DNA of 64,000 nt from contig NZ_AP017655.1 of NCBI RefSeq assembly GCF_002355855.1, forward strand, positions 1,550,001 through 1,614,000. The letters run 5' to 3'. This DNA is from Sphingobium cloacae (GTDB lineage: Bacteria; Pseudomonadota; Alphaproteobacteria; Sphingomonadales; Sphingomonadaceae). Position numbers and translations under genes: made by a program. Positions 48,027-57,009 of the stretch are shown one piece after another. The notes below the pieces were generated by a model, which saw nothing but the letters and a program-made list of their open reading frames with translations, made no database searches and had not been told where the DNA came from. Every line of letters starts with the position of its first letter. Position 1 is the stretch's first letter.

Positions 48027-51000
48027 GCACGCCTTCCCCGCAGCCGCTCGGCCAGTCCCACCACCACCACGAAGAAGATCGGCACGAAGACCAGCGCCAA
48101 TATAGTGCCCGTAATCATCCCGCCGAACACGCCGGTGCCGATAGCATGTTGCGTTTCCGCGCTCGCGCCATGCGCCAGCATCAACGGCACCACGCCCAGG
48201 GTGAAGGCAAGGCTGGTCATCACGATCGGCCGCAGCCGGATGCGGGCGGCCGCGATCGCCGATTCCACCAGCCCCATGCCGGCATCGCGATATTGCTTGG
48301 CGAACTCGACGATCAGGATCGCGTTCTTCGCGCTCAGGCCGATGATGGTGATGAGGCCGACCTTGAAGAACACATCGTTGCCCAGCCCCCGCAAGGCCAC
48401 CGCCGCGACCGCGCCGATCAGGCCCAGCGGCACCACCAGCATCACCGACAGCGGGATCGACCAGCTTTCGTAGAGCGCCGCCAGCACCAGGAACACGACC
48501 ACCATCGACAGAAGGAGAAGGACCGGAGCCTGCGCGCCTGATTCCCGTTCCTGTAGCGACTGGCCGGTCCATTCGATGGCGAAGCCCGCCGGCAGCTGCG
48601 CGGCCAGCCGCTCCATTTCCTGCATCGCGGTGCCGCTCGACACACCCGGCGCCGCAGCGCCCGAGATACTGACGGACGGATAGCCGTTGTAATTGTTCAG
48701 TTGCAGCGGGCTGCTGCTCCACACCGGCGTCACCAGTTCGGACAAGGGCACCATGCCGCCAGCGGCGTTGCGGACCTGAAGACGCAACAGATCCGCCACC
48801 TGCATCCGGTGCGGCGCATCGGCCTGCACGATCACCTGCTGCAACCGGCCCTTGTTGGGGAAATCGTTGACATAGCTCGATCCCAGCGCCGTGCCGATCA
48901 TGTCGCTGATCGCGGCGAACGACACACCCAACGCGCGTGCCTTGGCCCGGTCCATGTCGAGCCGGACGCTCGCCCCCGCGGGAAGCCCGTCCGGGTAGAC
49001 GCCGCTCAGCCTTTTGCTCCGGGCCGCCTGTCCGATCAGCATGTCGCGGGCGGCGAACAGCGCTTCGCGTCCCTTGCCGGCACGATCCTCCAGCCTCAGC
49101 GTGAAATTGGACGATGTGCCCAGTTCGTCGATCGCGGGGGGCATCAGGCTCATGATCGTGCCTTCATGGACGGCGCGCGCCATGGCCGCGTCGGCGCTGG
49201 CGATCTCCTGCCGCACATCCGTGCCGCCGCGCTGCCCCCAGTCCTTGAGCATCGTGAAAGTCATCGCTGCGTTCGGTCCGGACCCCGAAAAACCGAATCC
49301 GAGAATCGCGGCGGTCATCTGGATTCCGGGGCGGCCCGCATTGTGCCGCTCCAGCGCCTTCACCGCATCGAGCGTACGTGCGCTGGTGGCGTCGGCGGGA
49401 AGCTGGAAGCTCGTCATGTAAAAACCTTGATCCTCGTCGGGCAGGAAGGAGGATGGGAGGTTGACGAAGGCGATGCCCAGCACCGCGACAATGGCCGCGA
49501 AGCCGAGCATCATGCGGCCGGTACAGCCCAGCAGCCTTTTCACCAGGCCCTGATAGCCCATGGTCATCCGTTCAAACCGCGCATCGAACCAGCGGAAGAA
49601 GCGCCCCTTGCGCGGGCTTGCATCCAGCGGCTTCAGCAGCGTCGCGCACAAGGCGGGCGTCAGCGACAACGCGAGAAAGGCCGAAAACAGGATCGACACC
49701 GCCATCGACATGGTGAATTGGCGATAGATCGTCCCCACCGATCCCGACGCGAGCGCCATCGGAATGAACACCGCCGACAGCACCAGCGTGATGCCGATGA
49801 TCGCGGGCGTGATCTCCCGCATCGCCTGGCGCGTAGCGTCGCGCGGGGACAGCCCTTCCTGATGCATCAGCCGTTCGACATTCTCGACCACGACGATCGC
49901 ATCGTCGACGATGATGCCGATCGCCAGCACCATTCCGAACATCGTGAGCACATTGACCGAATAGCCCGTCGCCAGCATCACCGCGATGGTGCCGAGCAGT
50001 GCGATCGGCGCGACGATCGCGGGAATGAGCGTATAGCGGACCTTCTGGAGGAACAGGTACATCACCAGGAAGACGAGGATCATCGCCTCGACAAGCGTAT
50101 AGACCACCTTTTCGATCGACACGCGGACAAAAGGCGCGGTGTCGAAGGGCACCGACCAGCTTATACCCTGCGGCAGCGCGCGGGCGAGATCGGCCATGCG
50201 CGCCCGCACCGCCGCCGACGTGGCGACCGCGTTGGCGCCGGGCGACAGCTGGATCGCGGCGGAGGCGGCGACCTTGCCGTTCTCGCGCGTCGCATTGCCG
50301 AAGCTCTGCCGGCCCAACTCGATCCGCGCAACCTCGCCCAGCGTGACGGACGATCCGTCGGTGCTGGCCTTCAGGATGATCTGGGCGAAATCCTCGGGCG
50401 TATTCAATTGCCCGTCGGCGGTCAGCGGCACCAGCACGCGCTGACCATCGCTGGTCGGCTCGGCGCCCAGCGCGCCGGGCGCGATCTGGACATTCTGTTC
50501 GGCAATGGCGGCGGTCACGTCGCTGGCGGTCAGGCCGAAGCCCGAGAGCTTCGCCGGATCGATCCAGATCCGCATCGCACGTTCGGCGGAGAAATTCTGG
50601 ACGCGGCCGACGCCGGGCACGCGCTTCAGTTCATCCACCACATTCCGTGTCATGTAATCGGCCAGCGCCACTTCGTCATAGCGCCCGTCGTCAGACAGCA
50701 GGCTGACGATCATCAGGAAGCCGGATGCAGCGGATTCGACCGTCACGCCGGTTTGCCGGACCACTTGCGGCAGGCGCGGCTCGATCGTCTTCAGCCGGTT
50801 CTGCACATCGACCTGCGCCATTTCCGGGTCGGTGCCGGGGCGGAAGGTCGCGGTGATCGTCGCCGATCCGGAGGTGTCGGCCGAGCTTTCGAAATAGATC
50901 AGGTTCCTGACGCTCGACAGTTCGCGCTCGACGAGCCCGACGACGCTATCGTTCAGGGTCTGCGGCGTCGCGCCGGGGTAGCTCGCATAGATGCTGACGG

Positions 51001-51124
51001 TCGGCGGCGCGACGCTGGGAAAGCGGGCGACCGGCATCTGTGGCAGGGCGATCAGGCCCAGCAGCGTGATCGCTATGGCGATGACCCAGGCGAAGACCGG
51101 ACGGTCGATGAAGAATTGCGGCAT
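48023..51124 (-). CDS. RND multidrug efflux transporter, HAE1 (AcrB/AdeB) family
   Basis: 1033 residues, full length. It starts MPQFFIDRPVFAWVIAIAI and has twelve membrane helices in two blocks, with the proton-relay Asp pair in GIIVDDAIVVVENVERLM, and periplasmic porter domains. It exports hydrophobic or amphiphilic drugs using the proton gradient. It lies 3 bp downstream of the membrane fusion protein gene and overlaps the duct gene. Confidence 0.95.
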   Translation of the reverse strand: MPQFFIDRPVFAWVIAIAITLLGLIALPQMPVARFPSVAPPTVSIYASYPGATPQTLNDSVVGLVERELSSVRNLIYFESSADTSGSATITATFRPGTDPEMAQVDVQNRLKTIEPRLPQVVRQTGVTVESAASGFLMIVSLLSDDGRYDEVALADYMTRNVVDELKRVPGVGRVQNFSAERAMRIWIDPAKLSGFGLTASDVTAAIAEQNVQIAPGALGAEPTSDGQRVLVPLTADGQLNTPEDFAQIILKASTDGSSVTLGEVARIELGRQSFGNATRENGKVAASAAIQLSPGANAVATSAAVRARMADLARALPQGISWSVPFDTAPFVRVSIEKVVYTLVEAMILVFLVMYLFLQKVRYTLIPAIVAPIALLGTIAVMLATGYSVNVLTMFGMVLAIGIIVDDAIVVVENVERLMHQEGLSPRDATRQAMREITPAIIGITLVLSAVFIPMALASGSVGTIYRQFTMSMAVSILFSAFLALSLTPALCATLLKPLDASPRKGRFFRWFDARFERMTMGYQGLVKRLLGCTGRMMLGFAAIVAVLGIAFVNLPSSFLPDEDQGFYMTSFQLPADATSARTLDAVKALERHNAGRPGIQMTAAILGFGFSGSGPNAAMTFTMLKDWGQRGGTDVRQEIASADAAMARAVHEGTIMSLMPPAIDELGTSSNFTLRLEDRAGKGREALFAARDMLIGQAARSKRLSGVYPDGLPAGASVRLDMDRAKARALGVSFAAISDMIGTALGSSYVNDFPNKGRLQQVIVQADAPHRMQVADLLRLQVRNAAGGMVPLSELVTPVWSSSPLQLNNYNGYPSVSISGAAAPGVSSGTAMQEMERLAAQLPAGFAIEWTGQSLQERESGAQAPVLLLLSMVVVFLVLAALYESWSIPLSVMLVVPLGLIGAVAAVALRGLGNDVFFKVGLITIIGLSAKNAILIVEFAKQYRDAGMGLVESAIAAARIRLRPIVMTSLAFTLGVVPLMLAHGASAETQHAIGTGVFGGMITGTILALVFVPIFFVVVVGLAERLRGRRA

Positions 51125-51127
51125 GGG

Positions 51128-52234
51128 TCAGTTCCCCTGCGCCGGTCGCCACGCGCGCTGCGTCACCGGGACGCCCGGTTGCACGCGGTCCTGCCCCACC
51201 ACGATCACCCGCTCACCCGTCCGCAGGCCGGCCAGGACCAGATAGCGGCCATCGACCACGTCGCCGACCGTGATGCGGCGCGGGTGGACACGGTCCTGCC
51301 CATCGACAACGCTGACCTGCGGATCGCCATTGGCGTCGCGCGTCACCGCCTGTTGCGGCACGGTCAAAGCGGCGGGCAAGGTGACGCGCGGCAGCTTGGC
51401 GCGCACGAACATGCCCGGCAGGAGTCCTTCACCCGGATTGTCGACCGCTACCCGCACCAGCGCGTCGCCGGTCCCCGGGTCGACGGCGATGCCGGAAAAC
51501 AATATCTTCCCCCTGGCCGGATGAGCCCGGCCGGACGCGGTCAGGATCGTCACCGCGCCGTTGTCGCCGCCAGCAGCCTCGCGCAGCGCCGCGAAGCGTT
51601 CGGCGGGCTGTCGTACATCGACATAGACTCGGTCGATCTGCTGCACCGTGGCGAGCGGGTTGGCGTCGCCAGCGGCAACCAGCGCACCCTCGGTGACATT
51701 GGCCGCCCCGATCCGGCCGGAGATGGGCGCGGTGATGCGCGCGAAGCCGAGGTCCAGCCGCCGCCGCAACGTGGCGCGCGCCTCGGCCAGTTCGGCCGCC
51801 GCCTGGTCGCGCGCGGCCACGGCGTCGTCGAACGACTGTCGGCTGATCGCGTCCGCATCGACCAGAGGCTTCAGCCGTTCGGCCTGCACCCGCGCGCGGC
51901 CGTAAGCGGCAGTAGCCTTCTCCACCGTGGCGGCGGCGGTGTCGGTATCGGCGCGGAAAGGCGCGGGGCTGATCTGGAACAGCGGCTGGCCGGCATGGAC
52001 GAACTCGCCCTGCTCGAACAGCCGGCGCTGGATGATGCCGCCGACCTGCGGCCGGATTTCCGCGTCCCGATAGGCGACGACGCGGCCGGGTAGTTCGTCC
52101 GCCACCGTCACGGCGGTCGGCTCCACCCGGATGGTCAATACCTCCACGACCGCGGGCGCTTCGGGAGGCGCGGAGCCGGAACAAGCCGCCAGCGCCAGCG
52201 CGGCAGCCATCATCGATAGGGGTCGCAGGATCAT
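51128..52234 (-). CDS. RND efflux periplasmic adaptor (AcrA/MexA type)
   Basis: 368 residues. Lipoprotein signal with lipobox ALAAC, a lipoyl half-motif (VAYRDAEIRPQVGGIIQRRL), a hairpin of Ala/Arg-rich helices (about 95-150), second lipoyl half (ARITAPISGRIGAANVTEGA), then beta-barrel and membrane-proximal domains. It bridges the pump and the outer membrane duct. First gene of the efflux operon; divergent from the regulator pair, with 104 bp between the starts. Confidence 0.95.
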   Translation of the reverse strand: MILRPLSMMAAALALAACSGSAPPEAPAVVEVLTIRVEPTAVTVADELPGRVVAYRDAEIRPQVGGIIQRRLFEQGEFVHAGQPLFQISPAPFRADTDTAAATVEKATAAYGRARVQAERLKPLVDADAISRQSFDDAVAARDQAAAELAEARATLRRRLDLGFARITAPISGRIGAANVTEGALVAAGDANPLATVQQIDRVYVDVRQPAERFAALREAAGGDNGAVTILTASGRAHPARGKILFSGIAVDPGTGDALVRVAVDNPGEGLLPGMFVRAKLPRVTLPAALTVPQQAVTRDANGDPQVSVVDGQDRVHPRRITVGDVVDGRYLVLAGLRTGERVIVVGQDRVQPGVPVTQRAWRPAQGN

Positions 52235-52338
52235 GGAACCCGTCTTTTCACAGGCAGGTTGCGGCTGGGTCGAGAATGTGTGGAGATCGTGTGGAGGCGC
52301 TCTGGCGGCACATCGGCCGCGCTGCTAGTCTTCCGGCC

Positions 52339-53016
52339 ATGAACCCGCTTGCCCTGATCGCCGAGGACGACAAGGACATCGCCGACATCATCCGCGCCTA
52401 TCTGGAGCGGGAGGGTTTCCGTACCGTTCAGGCCAGCGACGGCCGCACGGCGCTCGACGTGCATCTGGCGCTCAAGCCCGACATCCTGCTGCTCGACATA
52501 TCGATGCCGCTGGTTGACGGCTGGGACGTACTGGCGGAAATCCGGCGGCGCGGCGGCACGCCGGTGGTGGTCATCACCGCGCTCGATCAGGATATCGACA
52601 AGTTGCAAGCGCTCCGCGTCGGCGCGGACGATTATGTCGTGAAGCCGTTCAATCCCGTCGAGGTCGTCGCGCGGATCAAGGCGGTACTGCGGCGCACGAC
52701 CGGCATGGGGAGGGATGGCCTGTTCAGGATCGGGCAGGTCGAGATCGACACCGCGGCGCATATGGTCCGCACCTTAGCAGGAGACCTGCCGCTGACGCTC
52801 ACGGAATTCCGCCTGCTGGCGCATATGGCCCGCAATCCCACCCGCGTCTTTTCACGCGGCGAACTGGTCGACGCCTGCCTGCCGGGCTCGGATGCGCTCG
52901 ACCGCACCGTCGACAGCCATATCAGCAAGTTGCGCCGCAAGCTGGAACAGGCGGGCGTCCCCGGCATGCCGGAAGGCGTACGCGGCGTCGGCTATCGGCT
53001 GGCGTCTCGGCCGTGA
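52339..53016 (+). CDS. OmpR-family response regulator of the efflux operon (BaeR/AdeR-like)
   Basis: 225 residues from the ATG at 52339 (MNPLALIAEDDKDIADI); the open frame upstream is not conserved. Receiver domain with phospho-acceptor Asp in DILLLDISMPLVDGWD and Lys in DYVVKPFNP, then a winged-helix DNA-binding domain (LTLTEFRLLAHMARNPTRVF, LDRTVDSHISKLRRKL). Placement opposite the RND operon suggests it controls it. The stop overlaps the kinase start (GTGA). Confidence 0.93.
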   Translation: MNPLALIAEDDKDIADIIRAYLEREGFRTVQASDGRTALDVHLALKPDILLLDISMPLVDGWDVLAEIRRRGGTPVVVITALDQDIDKLQALRVGADDYVVKPFNPVEVVARIKAVLRRTTGMGRDGLFRIGQVEIDTAAHMVRTLAGDLPLTLTEFRLLAHMARNPTRVFSRGELVDACLPGSDALDRTVDSHISKLRRKLEQAGVPGMPEGVRGVGYRLASRP

Positions 53017-54074
53017 ACCGGCGGATCAGCCTCGCGCGTCAACTGTCCCTCGCGATGGCCGCGCTGGCCGTCTCGACGGTGCTCGTCAGCACGGCCGCCT
53101 TCAATATCGTCTATGGCGTATTGGAGCAGTTGCATGTCGTCGCTCCGCTCCCTCCCGGCGTGGCGGATACGACGGGCGTGGATGTCGGCATCGTGCTGGC
53201 GGTGTGCGTCATGGTGCTGGCATTTGCGCTGGCGATCGCGCTCCGGCTGGCGCGGCGGATCGTCCGTCCGCTCGATGCGGTCGGCGCGGCGGCGCGGCGG
53301 ATCGCGCGCGGCGATCTGGCCGCGCGGGTCGCGCCGACCGAGGAAGTGCACGGAGAGACCGCGCTGCTCGTTTCCGATTTCAATGCGATGGCGGACCGGC
53401 TGCAACGCATGGCCGATGGGGTGGCGACCTGGAACGCGCAGATCGCGCATGAACTGCGCACTCCGCTCACCGTCCTGAAAGGACGATTGCAGGGCGCGAA
53501 GGACGGCGTGTTCCCGCTCGACGCCGCGCTGGTCGACGGCCTGCTGGGACAGGTCGATGGCCTTGCCCGGCTGGTCGAAGACCTGCGCAGCGTCAGCCTG
53601 GCCGACAGCGGCCGACTGGAACTGATATTGGCCGACGTCGATCTCGAGGCTGAACTGGCGGAAATGGCGCCCATGCTTCGATCGATGCTGGAACCGGCGG
53701 GCTTCACTCTGCGGATGGACCTGCGGCCCAGCCGCGTCCGCGCGGATGCAGCACGGGTGAAGCAGGCCGTGCTGGCGCTGGTCGACAATGCGAGCCGCCA
53801 TGCCGACCCTTGCGAACTCGTGATCGCTGTCCACCTGACAGGCAGCGAGGTCGTCCTCAGCGTCGCCGACGCGGGTCCGGGGCTGCCGTCTGCGCTCGAA
53901 GACGATGCTTTCCGTCTCTTCGTCCACGGCGAACGGGTCGGCGCCAGATCCTCGGAAGGGTCAGGCCTGGGGCTGGCCATCGTGCGTGGCATCGCTCGCG
54001 CCCATGGCGGCGACGTCCGCTATCGGCGCGGCCCGGACCGCTTCGCCTTTGTCGTGACGATCCCGCGAGGATGA
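53013..54074 (+). CDS. Sensor histidine kinase partner (BaeS/AdeS-like)
   Basis: 353 residues from a GTG start overlapping the regulator stop by 4 bp. Two membrane helices (about 15-35 and 60-85) enclose a very short periplasmic loop of some 25 residues, so it probably senses within the membrane. HAMP domain, H-box NAQIAHELRTPLTVLKGRL, N-box LALVDNASRHAD, G1 VADAGPGL and G2 GSGLGLAIVRGIARAHGG are all intact. Confidence 0.93.
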   Translation: MNRRISLARQLSLAMAALAVSTVLVSTAAFNIVYGVLEQLHVVAPLPPGVADTTGVDVGIVLAVCVMVLAFALAIALRLARRIVRPLDAVGAAARRIARGDLAARVAPTEEVHGETALLVSDFNAMADRLQRMADGVATWNAQIAHELRTPLTVLKGRLQGAKDGVFPLDAALVDGLLGQVDGLARLVEDLRSVSLADSGRLELILADVDLEAELAEMAPMLRSMLEPAGFTLRMDLRPSRVRADAARVKQAVLALVDNASRHADPCELVIAVHLTGSEVVLSVADAGPGLPSALEDDAFRLFVHGERVGARSSEGSGLGLAIVRGIARAHGGDVRYRRGPDRFAFVVTIPRG

Positions 54075-54096
54075 AGCCCTTCGGCGCCCCTGCCGA

Positions 54097-55041
54097 TCAG
54101 ACCGCGCTCGCGAGGGGAATGCCGCTCTTCCTTTGAGAAATCGGGCCATTCTCGATCTCGGCGAGGAAGAAATCGACGAACGCCCTCACCTTCGCGAGCT
54201 GGTAGTTGCCCTTGGGAAAGATCAGGTGGAGAGGCATCCTTTCCGATACGATGTCCGGCAGGAGCACCTCCAACTCGCCGGTGACGATGTCATCTTCGAT
54301 CAGGAAGCGTGGAAGATAGGCGATCCCCATCCCCGCAAGCGTCGCTTCCCTCGTCATCCGCACGCTGTTCGACGCCAATGCCCCACGATTGACGGAGACG
54401 ATCTCATCAGGCGACAGGCGCCATTCTCCCAGCCGCGACAGGTGGGTTTCCAGGATGCACAGATGCTCCTTCAGATCGGCGGCGCTCGAAGGCCGTCCAT
54501 GCTTGTCCAGATAACGGGCCGATGCGACCAGACACATTCCATAGTCGCGCAATTTCACCGCATCGAGATCGGAATCATAGGCATCGCCGACCCAGAAGGC
54601 GATGTCGAACTTCCCCTTGAGCAGGTCCGCCTTGGTATCCGACAGGTTCATGATGAGGCGCACATCGGGATATTTGCGCAGGAAGAGGGGAACGATCTGA
54701 GTCACGTTGAAGAGCGACGCGACGACCGGCGCATTGACCTTGAGGTCTCCCCGAGGCCGGGAAAGCATGCCGGAGATGACCTGATTGGCTTCGCTCACCT
54801 CATCGACGATACGCGCGCACCGCGCATACATCTCCCGGCCCGCGGGCGTCAGCGTGACGGTCCGCGTGGTTCGGTCCAGCAGCTTGAGCCCGATCGTGCT
54901 TTCGAGGCGAGAAATCTGCCGGCTGACCGCCGCCTTGGAATATCCCAGTGTCTTTGCCGCCGCAGAGAAGCTGCCTGAACTCACGACCGCCGCAAAGGAC
55001 ATCATCGCAATCGCATTGCCGATATCGAGCTTGTCATCCAT
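54097..55041 (-). CDS. LysR-family transcriptional regulator
   Basis: 314 residues from the ATG at 55041 (MDDKLDIGNAIAMMSF), with AGG 7 nt upstream. Winged helix-turn-helix: SFSAAAKTLGYSKAAVSRQI and LLDRTTRTVTLTPAGREM; the remainder is the ligand-binding domain (GDLKVNAPVVASLF, FDIAFWVGD). The form is close to the CrgA/AaeR-like group. No divergent target gene is adjacent: the next plus-strand gene is 880 bp away, so its regulon is unclear. Confidence 0.9.
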   Translation of the reverse strand: MDDKLDIGNAIAMMSFAAVVSSGSFSAAAKTLGYSKAAVSRQISRLESTIGLKLLDRTTRTVTLTPAGREMYARCARIVDEVSEANQVISGMLSRPRGDLKVNAPVVASLFNVTQIVPLFLRKYPDVRLIMNLSDTKADLLKGKFDIAFWVGDAYDSDLDAVKLRDYGMCLVASARYLDKHGRPSSAADLKEHLCILETHLSRLGEWRLSPDEIVSVNRGALASNSVRMTREATLAGMGIAYLPRFLIEDDIVTGELEVLLPDIVSERMPLHLIFPKGNYQLAKVRAFVDFFLAEIENGPISQRKSGIPLASAV

Positions 55042-55923
55042 GTATATACCTTTTTTGGTTTTGCGTATCGTTGTCAACAAGCTTCACTCGCTCGGCTTAT
55101 GCTCAGGAACCACGACCGGGACGATAGCCGATGCGCCCCTCCATGTTCGACTGAAGGCTTTGATGCGCCCAGACACATCGCCTTCCTCTTGCGGATTGCC
55201 ATGGGGGCCATGAAACGTCACGCCCCCGGCGCCTCTCCACCCGATCAGCCTCCCCCCTTGCCAACTGCGCCACTCCCATTTTCCATGCGTAACACAAGGT
55301 TTCTCATGCATTGCTGGCAAGGTTCGCGACCTGCCGTTGGTTTACTTTATGAAACAGTCGGCGGATCGGCAAGCTTCCGTTCCGCGCGGCCGGGAGGAAG
55401 CAACGGCGGCTATCATCGCGGAATAGGGCGCAAAACCGGCCCGGAACGCGTTGCAGCGCCCCTTGTCATAACCCTGAAAAGGCCTGTTTCCTTCGGTCCG
55501 CTGGCATTGTGCGGACGCCATCAGGCGGCCTTTGGCGAAGGACGTGACAGTTACCTCTGTAACCGCTGCATATCGCCGTGCTGAACCCGGTTAACCTCCC
55601 TACTACCGTTACCAACCGTAAAGAACGAGACGACGAAGCTTCGATCGGCGAATAATCGATACGCCAATTGCGAGTAGGCCCAGGCCGAACCGACGAAAGG
55701 GCCTGGGTTGGACGATCCGCACAATCGACCCATTGGTCAGCGCCCTGCGCGTTGCATCGGAAGGTTCGCAATGCATGGACCGGATCAGGGGTAGGATATT
55801 GACCAGTTGCATTATTTTCCGCAGTGCGCCTGCGCGTCATACGCCCTGTTGGGGGATGGTCCGCCGCCCGGGAGACGGCCGACGCCATGCCCTGCTCCGC
55901 GATCACCGCGTCGGCATAAGAGC
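55042..55923. other. 880-bp region without a convincing gene
   Basis: Frames of 60-160 codons exist on both strands but none has a ribosome site or protein-like composition. The best is 55609-55812 minus (67 codons, MQLVNILPLIRSMHC, weakly hydrophobic near FGLGLLAIGVSII). An 8-bp inverted repeat CCCAGGCC-N13-GGCCTGGG lies at 55679-55707. The region may hold regulatory DNA for the iron-type cluster or gene remnants. Confidence 0.4.
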
Positions 55924-56916
55924 ATGATGCACCGTCCCTTGACCGACATGCTGGGCGACCTGGCCATCGATCCCGCCAACGGGTGGAGCATCGGGAGTTT
56001 CGGCGCGGTCGGAGAATTCATGCGCGATGCCACCGAGTCCGCGAGCATCGCGCGCCACCCCGGCGGGATCGAAATCGCGACGGCGCGCGGCGCAATCCGG
56101 ATCGCGCCGACCGCCGATCTGAAGCCTGTCGCCTGGGACAGCCTTTCGTCCGATGGAGAAGGCTGGAGCCATGCTCTGGCTTTCTGCGTCAGGCGGCCGG
56201 AAAGCGGCGATCGGGTCATCGCCGCCATGGGGCATGACGACGAGGCAATCCGGACGGACGAGCGCTCCCATCGGATTTTCGACCTGGGCGTGGGATGCGG
56301 CGCGATCCGGATGGCCCTGCGGACGGACGATCCCGTGCTGGCCGATACCCTCGACAATGCGGTCGGAAACCCCTTTGCCGGCAATGCCAGCCTTTTTCAG
56401 GAGGTGCTGCGCGCGCAGCCGCATCGCATCCTTCTGTCCCCGGCTGGACGCATCGAGATATTCCAGCCGGTGCCGCCGCCGGATGGCAAGTCGCCCGAAG
56501 GACCGCATACGCACCTCCTAGCACCGCTGATCGGGAAAGATCGTCCTCATTCGTCCACCACGCCCATCCCGGAAGGGTGGCAATCAGCCCTGACGATGCA
56601 CCCGCCATCCCCCTGGCGCACCAACCTTGGCGAGCGCATGCCCTTCGATCCCGTGATCGACAGCGCCTTCGCGCCACTGCTCGAATGTTACGGGCTCCCG
56701 GAAGATGCCGAGATCGAACGCATGTTGCTTAGCGCGCTTTCGTCGGGAAACACGCCGGAATTCGCGGACTGGCCGGAAACCCGGCGCGGACGGGCCAAGG
56801 CGCGTATCGTCCTTCGGCGCCTGGCGGCCGCCGGAGACAGGCGGGTCCGGCCATGGCGCTTCTTACACGACCACGCCGCCGTCGACACCGAACCGGAGGA
56901 TGAAGCCGCTTCATAA
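55924..56916 (+). CDS. Hypothetical protein preceding a TonB-dependent receptor (DUF6925-like)
   Basis: 330 residues from the ATG at 55924 (MMHRPLTDMLGDLAID). Notable stretches: NGWSIGSFGAVGEFMRDAT, RHPGGIEIATARGAIRIA, FDLGVGCGAIRMALRTDD and HTHLLAPLIGKDRPH. No signal peptide or membrane segment; soluble and probably cytoplasmic. I associate this pattern with a family found beside TonB-dependent siderophore receptors, possibly DUF6925, but cannot confirm the number. It is the first gene of a three-gene unit with the receptor and the PepSY protein, so a role in iron or metallophore handling is inferred. Confidence 0.7.
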   Translation: MMHRPLTDMLGDLAIDPANGWSIGSFGAVGEFMRDATESASIARHPGGIEIATARGAIRIAPTADLKPVAWDSLSSDGEGWSHALAFCVRRPESGDRVIAAMGHDDEAIRTDERSHRIFDLGVGCGAIRMALRTDDPVLADTLDNAVGNPFAGNASLFQEVLRAQPHRILLSPAGRIEIFQPVPPPDGKSPEGPHTHLLAPLIGKDRPHSSTTPIPEGWQSALTMHPPSPWRTNLGERMPFDPVIDSAFAPLLECYGLPEDAEIERMLLSALSSGNTPEFADWPETRRGRAKARIVLRRLAAAGDRRVRPWRFLHDHAAVDTEPEDEAAS

Positions 56917-57009
56917 GGGGGGCGGCCCATCATTCGCAAAGAGCGGCCGCACGTTCTTGCGACCGCCATTCACCAGGCACGCACCACAACAACAAAGGGA
57001 GGAATGGAT

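Noticed and set aside
48701..52093. 1130-codon plus-strand open frame opposite the RND pump and adaptor
   Set aside because: It spans two clearly real minus-strand genes and is His/Arg/Asp-rich in the manner of an antisense translation.
55466..55906. 146-codon minus-strand frame in the gap after the LysR gene
   Set aside because: No ribosome site, Arg/Pro/Thr-rich random composition and no recognisable motif; overlaps several other equally poor frames.
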